From Mycobacterium sp. GA-1199 (lineage in GTDB: Bacteria; Actinomycetota; Actinomycetes; Mycobacteriales; Mycobacteriaceae), in contig NZ_LQIX01000045.1 in assembly GCF_001500045.1 (NCBI RefSeq), positions 217,879-281,878 of the forward strand: DNA of 64,000 nt. The letters run 5' to 3'. This document shows, one piece after another, positions 1-8,033 of the stretch. The notes beneath the pieces were generated by a model. The model saw only the letters and a program-made list of their open reading frames with translations. It was not told the DNA's origin and did not search any database. The position numbers and the translations under genes were made by a program. Numbering within the stretch: the stretch's first letter is position 1; every line of letters starts with the position of its first letter.

Positions 1-166
1 CTCCGACGACTCCGATGAGGACTCTGACGATGACGAGGATGCAGACGAGGACGACGAGTCCGATGACTACGACACCAGGAGCGGCGCATCCGCGGCCGTC
101 TCAGGAGGGCGGCACCGGCGCCGCGCGGCCGCACGACCCGCGGGTCCACCGCGACGGGAGGGCTGA
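1..166 (+). CDS. rne: Ribonuclease E/G, C-terminal end (partial)
   Basis: Only the last 54 codons are inside the window (frame begins at base 2, TGA at 164-166). The peptide is a run of Asp, Glu and Ser followed by an Arg/Ala-rich tail with RRRAAARPAGPP, the low-complexity type of end seen in mycobacterial RNase E, which processes rRNA and degrades mRNA as the core of the degradosome. No catalytic domain is visible here, so the call rests on this tail and on position directly upstream of rplU-rpmA-obgE, where mycobacteria carry rne. Confidence is moderate because acidic tails are not diagnostic by themselves. Confidence 0.7.
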   Translation, partial: SDDSDEDSDDDEDADEDDESDDYDTRSGASAAVSGGRHRRRAAARPAGPPRREG

Positions 167-347
167 GCTGGTGGCCGGGCGCCGACGAGCCGTGACCTGC
201 GGTGATTTGACCCTCGTGCGGCGGCTCAAGTAGCCTTGAGCAGTTGTCGCCAGGCTGGACCATGCGAGTCGGCGGCAGTCGCAAACCCAGACCAGCGCAG
301 CGGGAAATCGCGCGCGTCCAGTGAACGACGTAGGAGTAGTAAGCACG

Positions 348-659
348 ATGGCCACGTACGCAATCGTCAAGACCGGCGGCAAGCAGTACAAGGTCGCCGT
401 CGGCGACGTGGTGAAGGTCGAGAAGCTCGAGTCCGAGCCCGGCGCCAGCGTCTCGTTGCCCGTGGCCCTCGTCGTCGACGGGTCGAAGGTGACTTCCGAC
501 GCCAAGTCGCTGGAGAAGGTCGCCGTCACCGGTGAGATCCTCGAGCACACCAAGGGCCCGAAGATCCGCATCCACAAGTTCAAGAACAAGACCGGCTACC
601 ACAAGCGGCAGGGTCACCGTCAGCAGCTGACCGTCCTCAAGGTCACCGGGATCAAGTAG
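348..659 (+). CDS. rplU: 50S ribosomal protein L21
   Basis: Component of the large ribosomal subunit that binds 23S rRNA. The 103-residue product starts MATYAIVKTGGKQYKV and ends with the conserved GHRQQLTVLKV segment typical of L21. I place the start at the ATG at 348 rather than the in-frame GTG at 321: L21 proteins begin at this Met and a purine-rich TAGGAG lies 11 nt upstream. First gene of the conserved rplU-rpmA pair; only 11 bases separate its stop from rpmA, so the two are surely co-transcribed. The 181 bases between rne and this gene should hold a promoter, but no convincing boxes were identified. Confidence 0.98.
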   Translation: MATYAIVKTGGKQYKVAVGDVVKVEKLESEPGASVSLPVALVVDGSKVTSDAKSLEKVAVTGEILEHTKGPKIRIHKFKNKTGYHKRQGHRQQLTVLKVTGIK

Positions 660-670
660 AGGAACCAGAC

Positions 671-937
671 ATGGCACACAAGAAGGGCGCTTCCAGCTCG
701 CGTAACGGTCGCGACTCCGCCGCACAGCGGCTCGGGGTCAAGCGGTTCGGCGGCCAGATCGTCAAGGCCGGCGAAATCCTGGTGCGGCAGCGCGGTACTC
801 ATTTCCATCCCGGCACCAACGTCGGCCGCGGCGGTGACGACACCCTGTTCGCCACCGCCCCCGGTGCCGTCGAGTTCGGCTCCAAGCGCGGCCGCAAAAC
901 CGTCAGCGTCGTTCGACCGGCGCCGCAGGAGGCCTGA
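671..937 (+). CDS. rpmA: 50S ribosomal protein L27
   Basis: L27 lies near the peptidyl-transferase centre, its N-terminal tail touching tRNA in the A/P sites. The 88-residue protein opens MAHKKGASSSRNGRDSAAQ and keeps the basic GVKRFGG and TRFHPG-like (THFHPGTNVGRGGDDTLF) segments of the family. It begins directly with MAHKKG and has no cleavable N-terminal extension of the Firmicutes type. A GAGGAAC ribosome-binding sequence precedes the ATG. It is 11 nt downstream of rplU and 81 nt upstream of obgE, the order usual in bacteria. Confidence 0.98.
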   Translation: MAHKKGASSSRNGRDSAAQRLGVKRFGGQIVKAGEILVRQRGTHFHPGTNVGRGGDDTLFATAPGAVEFGSKRGRKTVSVVRPAPQEA

Positions 938-1018
938 CTTCCTGCCGCGAATGTGATGCTGCTGCGACTTCCCGGCTGAAGCTGGCAGTAGCTCACACGT
1001 CACGGAAAGGAAGGACCG

Positions 1019-2464
1019 ATGCCTCGCTTCGTCGACCGCGTCGTCATCCATGCGCGGGCCGGCAACGGCGGCAACGGTTGCGCCTCGGTGCACCGTGAGA
1101 AGTTCAAACCCCTCGGTGGCCCCGACGGCGGTAACGGCGGCCGAGGCGGCAGCGTGATCTTGGTCGTCGACCCGCAAGTGCATACGCTGCTCGATTTCCA
1201 CTTCCATCCCCACGTCGTCGCACCCTCGGGCAAGCAGGGTGCCGGCGGCAACCGCGACGGGGCAGCGGGCGCCGACCTCGAGGTCAAGGTTCCCGACGGC
1301 ACGGTCGTGCTCGACGAGGACGGCCGTCTGCTCGCCGACCTCGTCGGCGCGGGCACCCGCTTCGAAGCGGCCGCCGGTGGCCGCGGAGGCCTGGGCAACG
1401 CCGCGCTGGCATCGCGCGCACGCAAGGCGCCGGGTTTCGCGCTGCTCGGGGAGAAGGGTCAGGTCCGCGACCTGACGCTGGAACTCAAGACCGTCGCCGA
1501 CGTCGGGCTGGTCGGCTTTCCCTCCGCGGGAAAGTCCTCCCTGGTGTCGGTGATCTCGGCGGCCAAACCCAAGATCGCCGATTATCCGTTCACGACGCTG
1601 GCACCCAACCTCGGCGTCGTGTCCGCGGGCGGCAACACCTTCACCGTCGCCGACGTGCCCGGCCTCATCCCCGGCGCCTCGCAGGGGCGTGGGCTGGGAC
1701 TGGACTTCCTGCGGCACATCGAACGCTGCGCCGTGCTGGTGCACGTCGTCGACTGCGCGACGATGGAGCCCGGGCGCGATCCGGTCTCCGACATCGATGC
1801 GCTGGAAGCCGAGCTCGCCGCGTACACCCCGACGCTGCAAGGCGATTCGACGCTGGGTGACCTCGCTGAGCGTCCGCGTGCGGTGGTGTTGAACAAGATC
1901 GACGTGCCCGATGCCCGCGAGTTGGCCGAATTCGTCCGCGAGGAGGTTGGGCGCCGCTACGGTTGGCCCGTCTTCGAGGTGTCCACTGTGACCCGGGAAG
2001 GGTTGCGGCCGTTGACGTTCGCGCTGTGGGAGATGGTGTCGGCCTACCGCGATGCGCAACCGCCGGTGGTGCCGCGTCGACCCGTCATCCGTCCCGTCCC
2101 CGTGGACGAGAGCGGTTTCACCGTCGAGCCGGACGGACACGGCGGCTTCGTCGTACACGGCGTCCGGCCCGAACGCTGGGTCGCCCAAACCGATTTCGAC
2201 AACGACGAGGCGGTCGGCTACCTCGGTGACCGGCTGGCGCGCCTGGGCGTCGAAGATGAGCTGTTGAAGCTGGGTGCGCGGCCCGGATGCGCGGTGACCA
2301 TCGGCGACGTCACCTTCGACTGGGAGCCACAGACACCGGCCGGGGTCGACGTGCCGATGTCGGGTCGCGGCACGGATCAGCGGCTCGAGCAGACCGATCG
2401 TGTCGGGGCCGCCGAACGCAAAGCCGCGCGGCGGGAACGGCGGCGCCCCGGCGGCGAATCATGA
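1019..2464 (+). CDS. obgE: GTPase Obg/CgtA
   Basis: Ribosome-associated GTPase that acts in late 50S assembly and stress signalling. The 481-residue protein has three parts: the glycine-rich Obg fold (about 1-158, many GGNGG/GGRGG turns), the G domain (about 160-340) with P-loop GFPSAGKSS, switch II DVPGLIPGAS and the NKID guanine-specificity motif, and a C-terminal OCT domain ending in an Arg-rich tail, the mycobacterial arrangement. The ATG is preceded by GGAAAGGA. Its TGA overlaps the ATG of proB (ATGA), so translation of the two is coupled. Confidence 0.97.
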   Translation: MPRFVDRVVIHARAGNGGNGCASVHREKFKPLGGPDGGNGGRGGSVILVVDPQVHTLLDFHFHPHVVAPSGKQGAGGNRDGAAGADLEVKVPDGTVVLDEDGRLLADLVGAGTRFEAAAGGRGGLGNAALASRARKAPGFALLGEKGQVRDLTLELKTVADVGLVGFPSAGKSSLVSVISAAKPKIADYPFTTLAPNLGVVSAGGNTFTVADVPGLIPGASQGRGLGLDFLRHIERCAVLVHVVDCATMEPGRDPVSDIDALEAELAAYTPTLQGDSTLGDLAERPRAVVLNKIDVPDARELAEFVREEVGRRYGWPVFEVSTVTREGLRPLTFALWEMVSAYRDAQPPVVPRRPVIRPVPVDESGFTVEPDGHGGFVVHGVRPERWVAQTDFDNDEAVGYLGDRLARLGVEDELLKLGARPGCAVTIGDVTFDWEPQTPAGVDVPMSGRGTDQRLEQTDRVGAAERKAARRERRRPGGES

Positions 2465-3585
2465 CGGCTTCGCCGCGCGCCGCGGACTCCGCGCACCGGA
2501 AAGCGGTCCGTGCCGGGCGCAGCATCGTCGTGAAAATCGGCACCACCGCGCTGACCACACCGGCGGGGGTATTCGACGCCAGCAGGCTCGCGGTGCTGGT
2601 CGAGGCCATCGAGGGCCGGATGCGGGCCGGTTCGGACGTGGTGATCGTGTCGTCGGGAGCGATCGCGGCGGGCATCGAACCGCTGCGGCTGAACAGACGT
2701 CCCGCCGACCTGGCCACCAAACAGGCGGCCGCCAGCGTCGGTCAGGTCGCACTGGTCAACGCGTGGAGCGCGGCCTTCGCGCGCTATGACCGCACCGTGG
2801 GCCAGGTGCTGCTGACCGCGCACGACATCTCGATGCGGGTGCAGCACACCAACGCCCAGCGCACGCTCGACCGGTTGCGGGCGCTGCACGCGGTGGCGAT
2901 CGTCAACGAGAACGACACCGTGGCCACCAACGAGATCCGGTTCGGCGACAACGACCGGCTCTCGGCGCTGGTCGCCCACCTCGTCGGGGCGGATGCGCTG
3001 ATCCTGCTGTCCGACATCGACGGTCTATACGACTCAGATCCGCGAAAAGGCAACGCGCGCTTGATCTCCGAGGTCGCGGGGCCCGACGACCTCGACGGCG
3101 TGGTGGCCGGCACGGGCAGCCATCTGGGTACCGGCGGGATGGCCTCGAAGCTGTCGTCGGCGTTGTTGGCCGCCGACGCGGGGGTGCCGGTGTTGTTGGC
3201 GGCGGCCTCGGATGCGGCGACCGCGCTGGCCGACGCGTCCGTCGGCACGGTGTTCGCGCCGCGGCCCGAGCGGATGTCGGCGCGCCGGTTCTGGGTGCGC
3301 TACGCCGCCGAGGCCGCAGGTGCGCTGACGCTCGACGACGGAGCGGTGCGCGCGGTGGTCACGCAGCGACGCTCGCTGCTGCCCGCCGGTATCACCGCGG
3401 TATCGGGGCGCTTCTACGGCGGCGACGTCGTGGAGTTGCGCGCCCAGGACGGGACGATGGTGGCGCGTGGCGTCGTCGCCTACGACCGCGGCGAGCTGAC
3501 CACGATGTTGGGCCGCTCGACGTCGGATCTGGCTCCGGAGCTGCGCCGACCCGCCGTGCACGCCGACGACCTGGTGGCCGTCTGA
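2461..3585 (+). CDS. proB: Glutamate 5-kinase
   Basis: Phosphorylates glutamate to gamma-glutamyl phosphate, the first step of proline synthesis; ProA (coded at 14.8 kb here) does the next. The 374-residue product has an amino-acid-kinase domain (about 20-265) with VVKIGTTALT, SSGAIAAG and NENDTV motifs, then a PUA RNA-binding-like domain (about 285-370), the long form of the enzyme. The reading frame is open upstream, but the ATG at 2461 overlapping the obgE stop is the natural start. In H37Rv, as I recall, nadE comes next; here an accessory block of about 5.6 kb intervenes. Confidence 0.96.
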   Translation: MTASPRAADSAHRKAVRAGRSIVVKIGTTALTTPAGVFDASRLAVLVEAIEGRMRAGSDVVIVSSGAIAAGIEPLRLNRRPADLATKQAAASVGQVALVNAWSAAFARYDRTVGQVLLTAHDISMRVQHTNAQRTLDRLRALHAVAIVNENDTVATNEIRFGDNDRLSALVAHLVGADALILLSDIDGLYDSDPRKGNARLISEVAGPDDLDGVVAGTGSHLGTGGMASKLSSALLAADAGVPVLLAAASDAATALADASVGTVFAPRPERMSARRFWVRYAAEAAGALTLDDGAVRAVVTQRRSLLPAGITAVSGRFYGGDVVELRAQDGTMVARGVVAYDRGELTTMLGRSTSDLAPELRRPAVHADDLVAV

Positions 3586-3594
3586 GTCGGTGCG

Positions 3595-4266
3595 CTAGTG
3601 ATCGCCCAGCGATCGGATGCGCGCCGAGATCCCCTCGAGCACCGCCTTGATCTGGTCGGCGCGCTCATCGGCGCTGGCCATGACGTCGTCATCGGCGGGT
3701 TGCACCGTCACGTCGTTGGCCTCCGCCGTCGCCTCGAAGCACTCGCGGACCACCGGATCGGCCAGGATCACCGCCGCCAGCATTCCCGGCGTGAGTTCGC
3801 GAGTGCGCAGCAGGCCGTCGTAGCGCACCTCTGCCGGGATCCGAATCTCCAGCGCGCCGCCTTCGAGTTGCTGTTTGGCCGCGGCCAGCAGAAGCGTCAG
3901 CGCCGCACGGGAGACCGCTCCGAGCACCTTGCGCCGGAACGGAAACCACGGCAGGGGCAGCTTGTCGATCTGCTTGTCCACTCCGCCCGTGAACAGGTAC
4001 TCGATCAGGCTGCGGGTCCGGACCTCTTCGACCTGCGCCCATTCGACGGTGTCCCCGTCGAATTCGACCGAGTCCTCGCTGATGGCCACGCCGCCGAAGT
4101 GGTTGAGCTTGCGCACCAGCCACCGCAGCTTGTCCGGGGTCAGCGAGTGCTCGGCGATCACGTCGCCGATGCCCAGTGCCCACCGGCCGGTGACCGGCCC
4201 GGGGTCAGGGCGATGCCGGTCGATCAGCTCACGCAGCCACGAAGCGTCCTCGGATGTCTGCGTCAC
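3595..4266 (-). CDS. Conserved hypothetical protein
   Basis: I do not recognise this 223-residue protein. It is mostly soluble and alpha/beta in character, with a moderately hydrophobic stretch near the middle (RKVLGAVSRAALTLLLAAAKQQ) that could be a helix buried in a fold rather than a membrane anchor, and a C-terminal amphipathic helix (DERADQIKAVLEGISARI). The GTG start overlaps the stop of the sirtuin gene upstream (GTGA), so it is co-translated with that deacetylase and may work with it. Its stop is 9 bases from the convergent end of proB, so little room remains for a terminator. Confidence 0.75.
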   Translation of the reverse strand: MTQTSEDASWLRELIDRHRPDPGPVTGRWALGIGDVIAEHSLTPDKLRWLVRKLNHFGGVAISEDSVEFDGDTVEWAQVEEVRTRSLIEYLFTGGVDKQIDKLPLPWFPFRRKVLGAVSRAALTLLLAAAKQQLEGGALEIRIPAEVRYDGLLRTRELTPGMLAAVILADPVVRECFEATAEANDVTVQPADDDVMASADERADQIKAVLEGISARIRSLGDH

Positions 4267-5114
4267 GCCGTCATTCCCACCGAGGTCGCGACGCCGGGCA
4301 GCTCGTCGGCCAACAACGCCAGCATGGGGGAGCACCCGTTGTCGACCTTGACCGTCGCCAGCGCGTCGCCGCGGGTGGGTCCGCGGTTGATGATCGCGAT
4401 CGGCATTCCGGCCGCCGCGGCGTGGCGCACGAACCGGTAGCCCGAGTACACCGTCAGCGACGACCCGGCGACCAGCAGGACGTCGGCCGCGTCGACCATC
4501 GAATACGCCTGAGCCACGCGCTCTTTCGGGACGCTCTCGCCGAAGTAGACGATGTCGGGTTTGAGCATTCCGCCGCACCGGGGGCAGTCGACGACGCGAA
4601 ACGATGTGGTCTCGCCGACGACGGCGTCGGCGTCCGGAGCGACCGCGATGCCGCCCACCGACTCCGCGGCCCGCTGGGCGAACCCGGGGTTGGCCGCCTC
4701 CAGCAGTTCGGCCAGGGCGGCCCGCGTCATCGTGTGCGCACAGTCGAGGCAGATCACCTGCGCGTAGGTGCCGTGGAGGTTGACGACGTTGGCGCTGCCC
4801 GCCTTGCTGTGCAGTAGGTCGACGTTCTGGGTGATCAGCGCCGACACCACACCCGCCGCCTCGAGCGCTGCGAGTGCCCGGTGGCCGGCGTTGGGAAGCG
4901 TGGCATCCATATGGCGCCAGCCGAGATGGTTACGCGCCCAGTAGCGCTGCCGGAAGACGGGGTCGGAGGTGAACTGGCGAATCGTCATGGGGTTGCTCGG
5001 CGGCGAGTCCGGGCCGCGGTAGTCGGGGATTCCCGAGTCGGTGGACATCCCGGCGCCGGTGAGCACCGCGACCCGCCGGTTGCGCAGCAGGGCGACGAGT
5101 TCGGGTGCGTCCAC
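4263..5114 (-). CDS. Sirtuin (NAD-dependent protein deacylase)
   Basis: Sir2-family enzyme that removes acyl groups from lysine while consuming NAD+. The 283-residue chain shows the NAD-binding GAGMSTDSGIPDYRG (20-34), TQNVD (95-99), the putative catalytic His in NLHG (H114), two zinc pairs C122/C125 and C177/C180, and VAGSSLTVYSGY near the C terminus. The GAGxSTxSGIPDYR form is that of class II (SIRT4-like) sirtuins. It is the first gene of a two-gene minus-strand operon. NAD synthase lies 4 kb away, but a functional link is only suggestive. Its promoter must lie in the short region to the right, next to a strong hairpin. Confidence 0.93.
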   Translation of the reverse strand: MDAPELVALLRNRRVAVLTGAGMSTDSGIPDYRGPDSPPSNPMTIRQFTSDPVFRQRYWARNHLGWRHMDATLPNAGHRALAALEAAGVVSALITQNVDLLHSKAGSANVVNLHGTYAQVICLDCAHTMTRAALAELLEAANPGFAQRAAESVGGIAVAPDADAVVGETTSFRVVDCPRCGGMLKPDIVYFGESVPKERVAQAYSMVDAADVLLVAGSSLTVYSGYRFVRHAAAAGMPIAIINRGPTRGDALATVKVDNGCSPMLALLADELPGVATSVGMTA

Positions 5115-5158
5115 GTGATCGAGGGTAGGCGCTTGGTCGAGGTTCGGCGTCAGCGGTG

Positions 5159-5207
5159 CTTAAGGGGTTGATCGCACGCACCACATGCGTGCGATCAACC
5201 TCTTAAG
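5159..5207 (-). terminator. Long near-perfect hairpin, probable terminator
   Basis: Two 22-nt arms (5159-5180 and 5186-5207) are inverted copies with one mismatch around a 5-nt loop, core GTTGATCGCACGCA/TGCGTGCGATCAAC. It begins 7 bases after the stop of the minus-strand gene ending at 5215 and precedes the sirtuin gene. There is no T-run on either side, which is common for mycobacterial terminators. The AT-containing arms and length also allow an operator or mobile-repeat origin. Confidence 0.6.
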
Positions 5208-5214
5208 CCGCCCG

Positions 5215-5694
5215 TCAGTTCGCCAGGGCCTGTGGCGACAACTCCTTGAGCATCGCGTTCGCCCACCGCATCTGCCGCAGGGCTTGCGGATGGCACCGCT
5301 GGGTGAGCTCCAGCAGCCGCTCCTCCTTGGCGGCTTGAGCACCCTGGGCCAGCAGCTCCCAGTCGAGCGAGACGCCGGCCGCCAGCCGGTGCAGCCGCCG
5401 GAGATCCGCCAACAACAGCAGGGTGGGCTCGGGACGGCGGCCGAGGCGATCGCTGACCCACTGCTGAGCCGTCTCGGTGACGGCTTTGGTTCGCGGATGC
5501 GCGCGCAACCGGACGCCGTAGCGCGGACCGATCTGTGCGATCAATTCGACGTGTTCGCGCGACCAGATGGCGAGGTCATTGGCGACGTGATGGATGCCGT
5601 GGTCGTTGTGATGGCGGACGGCGATCGCGTCGAGTGAGCGCGCCAGCCGCAGTTCGGAGCGGTGCAGTTCACGCAACGACAAGCCGAGTTTCAT
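5215..5694 (-). CDS. Small helical protein coupled to the molybdopterin oxidoreductase
   Basis: Unrecognised 159-residue, apparently all-helical protein without signal or membrane segment. A histidine-dense stretch (RHHNDHGIHHV, about 28-38) is notable and could bind metal, in the manner of helical-bundle metalloproteins, but no standard hemerythrin or ferritin motif is complete. Its ATG overlaps the stop of the molybdopterin oxidoreductase gene (ATGA), so it is translated with it and is likely a partner, chaperone or electron carrier. It is the last gene of the three-gene operon and is followed by the strong hairpin at 5159-5207. Confidence 0.75.
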   Translation of the reverse strand: MKLGLSLRELHRSELRLARSLDAIAVRHHNDHGIHHVANDLAIWSREHVELIAQIGPRYGVRLRAHPRTKAVTETAQQWVSDRLGRRPEPTLLLLADLRRLHRLAAGVSLDWELLAQGAQAAKEERLLELTQRCHPQALRQMRWANAMLKELSPQALAN

Positions 5695-8033
5695 GATGAC
5701 TCCGCTCCGGTCGACGCGACGGCCAGCCGGGCCGCCGCGGTCTTGAGGATCGGCTGCTTGGAGACCGGATCCCAGTCGGTCAGTGTCAGCTCATTGGCGG
5801 CCCGATCGCACTCGGCTGCCTCGGTGTCCCAGTAGCCGTAGTGAAACGGTAGGAACAGCACGCCCGTGCGGATGCCGGTGATGCGCGCCTTGGCCCGCAC
5901 GCGACCGCGCGGTGTCTCGATGTCTGCCAGAGCACCCTCGCGCAGGCCGACCCGTCGGGCATCGTCCTCGGCCACCTCGACCCACACCTCCGGAGCGGCC
6001 GCGGCAAGCTCGGGTACGCGGCCGGTCTTGGTTCTGGTGTGGAACTGGTACACGGTTCTGCCGGTGATCAACGCGAACGGATAGTCGTCGCTGGGAGCTT
6101 CGTGCGGCGGCAGATACTCGGCCGCCTTGATGATCGCCTTGCCGAGCGGGTTCATCGCCCGGTATTCGGTCGGCTCCAGCGGTGCGCCGGTGATCAGATC
6201 CTTGCCGTAGGCCTCGCAATAGTTGGGGTCGGCCCAGAATCGCCCGTCGGAGTACAGGCGTTCGGTACCCTCGGGATGTTCTGCGTTGCAGGGCCATTGA
6301 ATCCCTCGGCTGCCGCGCAGCTTGCCGTAGCTCAGCCCGGTGTAATCGCACGGCCGCCCTGCACTGCATCGCTGCCACGCGGTGAAGGCCGACTCCGGGT
6401 CGGTCCATGACGGCAGCGGATTTCCGTCGCGGTCACGAAAATCCATGCGGCGGGCGTAATCGAGGAAGATATCGAGGTCGGGTCGCGCCTGACCGGGTGG
6501 GTCCACCGCCTTCTCCGACAGGTGCACGGTGCGGTCGGTATTGGTGAACGTGCCCGTCTTCTCCGCCCACGCGGCTGCGGGCAGCACCACGTCGGCGAGT
6601 TCGGTTGTCTCCGTAGGAAAGATGTCTTGTACGACGAGAAACAGCCGATCCTGGCTCAAGATGCTGCGGATGCGGCGCAGCTCGGGTAGTGACACCGCTG
6701 GATTGGTCGCGCTGACCCACAGCAGGCGCAGCGTGCCCTGTTCGGCGTATCGAAGCATCTGCATCACATGCGTCGGCGGCGCATAGTGCGGAATCTGCAT
6801 CATGTCCAGGTTCCACAGGTCGGCCAACTCGCGGATGTGGCTGTCGTTGGACCAGTTCCGGAAGCCGGCCAGATCCCCATCGGCGCCGCATTCGCGCGTG
6901 TTCTCGGCCGTCGGTTGGCCGTTCATCTGCAATACCCCGCATCCGGGCTCACCGAGCATGCCGCGCAGGATGTGGACGTTGTTGACCTGCACCGCCGCGG
7001 CGGACGCCTGATGGGACTGGTAGAAGCCCTGCAGCACGGTCGACAGGAGTCGATCCGCGGTGCCCAGAAGCCGTGCCGCCGAGCGGATGTCGTCGGCGGA
7101 CACGCCGCAGATCTCGGCGGCACGTTCCGGCGGAAACTCGGCGACGCGTTTGCGCAACTCGTCGAAACCGACGGCGTGGGTGCGGACGTAGTCGGTGTCG
7201 ACCCAGCCGTTGAGCACTATCTCGTACAAAAGCCCGTTCATCAACGCGACGTTGGTGCCGGGCAGCGGGGCGAGGTGCACCGTCGCACACGCGGCAACCG
7301 GTGTCCTGCGCGGATCGACGCACACAATCGCCGGCGGATCCGGTCCGGCGAGGCGGTCCAGAATCCGCATCCACAGGACCGTCTGGGTCTCGGCGACGTT
7401 GTGGCCGTAAAGCGCGATGACGTCGGCGTGGTCGACGTCGGTGTAGGAGCCGGGCTGACCGTCGCAGCCGAACGACTCCTTCAGCGCCTCGGCGGCCGTC
7501 GCGGTGCACAACCGGGTGTTGCCGTCGACGTGGTTGGTGCCGATCGCACCGTGGGCGATGACACCGAGGGTGTAATACTCCTCGAGGAACAGCTGACCCG
7601 ATGTGTAGAACCCGAACGCCGACGGCCCATACCGGTCGAGCAGTCGCTTGCTGTGGCGCACCACCTGATCCATTGCCGTGTCCCAATCGCACTCGGTCAG
7701 TTCGCCGTTGATGCGGATCATCGGTGCGGTCAGCCGATCGGGCGACGCGTTGGCCTGCCACCCGTAGAAGTCCTTGGGGTCGAGTCGGCCGTGGTTGACG
7801 CGGTCGTTGTCGCGGCCCCGCACACCGACGATCCGGCCGTCCTTGACCGCGATGTCGAGCCCGTCACCGTTGGAATGCAGAACCGAGGCCGACTGCACCC
7901 AGCGGTCGACGTTGTCGGGATCCAAATCGTCGGCGAGGAACATGTCGACGCGTTTTGGCCACTTTCCGCCCTTGGCGTAGGGGGTTCGCGTTCCCCACGG
8001 TTCGGTGATGCGATCGCGCTTGCCGTTGCTCAT
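5691..8033 (-). CDS. Molybdopterin oxidoreductase lacking the N-terminal iron-sulfur cysteines
   Basis: A 780-residue member of the DMSO reductase/formate dehydrogenase/NapA superfamily, which carries a bis-molybdopterin-guanine-dinucleotide centre. Family order is intact: N-terminal domain, Mo-binding domains, and C-terminal dinucleotide-binding domain (ITGRTVYQFHTRT, FHYGYWDTEA). The Mo-ligand Cys is present in NTRLCTATA (C176), aligning with the NapA NARHC ligand. The usual CxxCxxxC...C site for [4Fe-4S] reads S50-x2-H53-x3-D57 and D85 (in GRLDPKD), so all four cluster ligands are replaced. No signal or Tat peptide is seen, suggesting a cytoplasmic protein. Overlaps both neighbours by ATGA. 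Substrate unknown. Confidence 0.9.
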   Translation of the reverse strand: MSNGKRDRITEPWGTRTPYAKGGKWPKRVDMFLADDLDPDNVDRWVQSASVLHSNGDGLDIAVKDGRIVGVRGRDNDRVNHGRLDPKDFYGWQANASPDRLTAPMIRINGELTECDWDTAMDQVVRHSKRLLDRYGPSAFGFYTSGQLFLEEYYTLGVIAHGAIGTNHVDGNTRLCTATAAEALKESFGCDGQPGSYTDVDHADVIALYGHNVAETQTVLWMRILDRLAGPDPPAIVCVDPRRTPVAACATVHLAPLPGTNVALMNGLLYEIVLNGWVDTDYVRTHAVGFDELRKRVAEFPPERAAEICGVSADDIRSAARLLGTADRLLSTVLQGFYQSHQASAAAVQVNNVHILRGMLGEPGCGVLQMNGQPTAENTRECGADGDLAGFRNWSNDSHIRELADLWNLDMMQIPHYAPPTHVMQMLRYAEQGTLRLLWVSATNPAVSLPELRRIRSILSQDRLFLVVQDIFPTETTELADVVLPAAAWAEKTGTFTNTDRTVHLSEKAVDPPGQARPDLDIFLDYARRMDFRDRDGNPLPSWTDPESAFTAWQRCSAGRPCDYTGLSYGKLRGSRGIQWPCNAEHPEGTERLYSDGRFWADPNYCEAYGKDLITGAPLEPTEYRAMNPLGKAIIKAAEYLPPHEAPSDDYPFALITGRTVYQFHTRTKTGRVPELAAAAPEVWVEVAEDDARRVGLREGALADIETPRGRVRAKARITGIRTGVLFLPFHYGYWDTEAAECDRAANELTLTDWDPVSKQPILKTAAARLAVASTGAESS

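Noticed and set aside
620..2188. 522-codon minus-strand frame opposite obgE
   Set aside because: Lies wholly over the obgE and rpmA genes, has His/Arg/Gly-rich composition typical of the antisense shadow of GC-rich coding DNA, and no recognisable motif.
2287..2460. N-terminal extension of proB inside obgE
   Set aside because: The extension is out-of-frame obgE sequence with no kinase motif; the ATG at 2461 overlapping the obgE stop is the usual arrangement.
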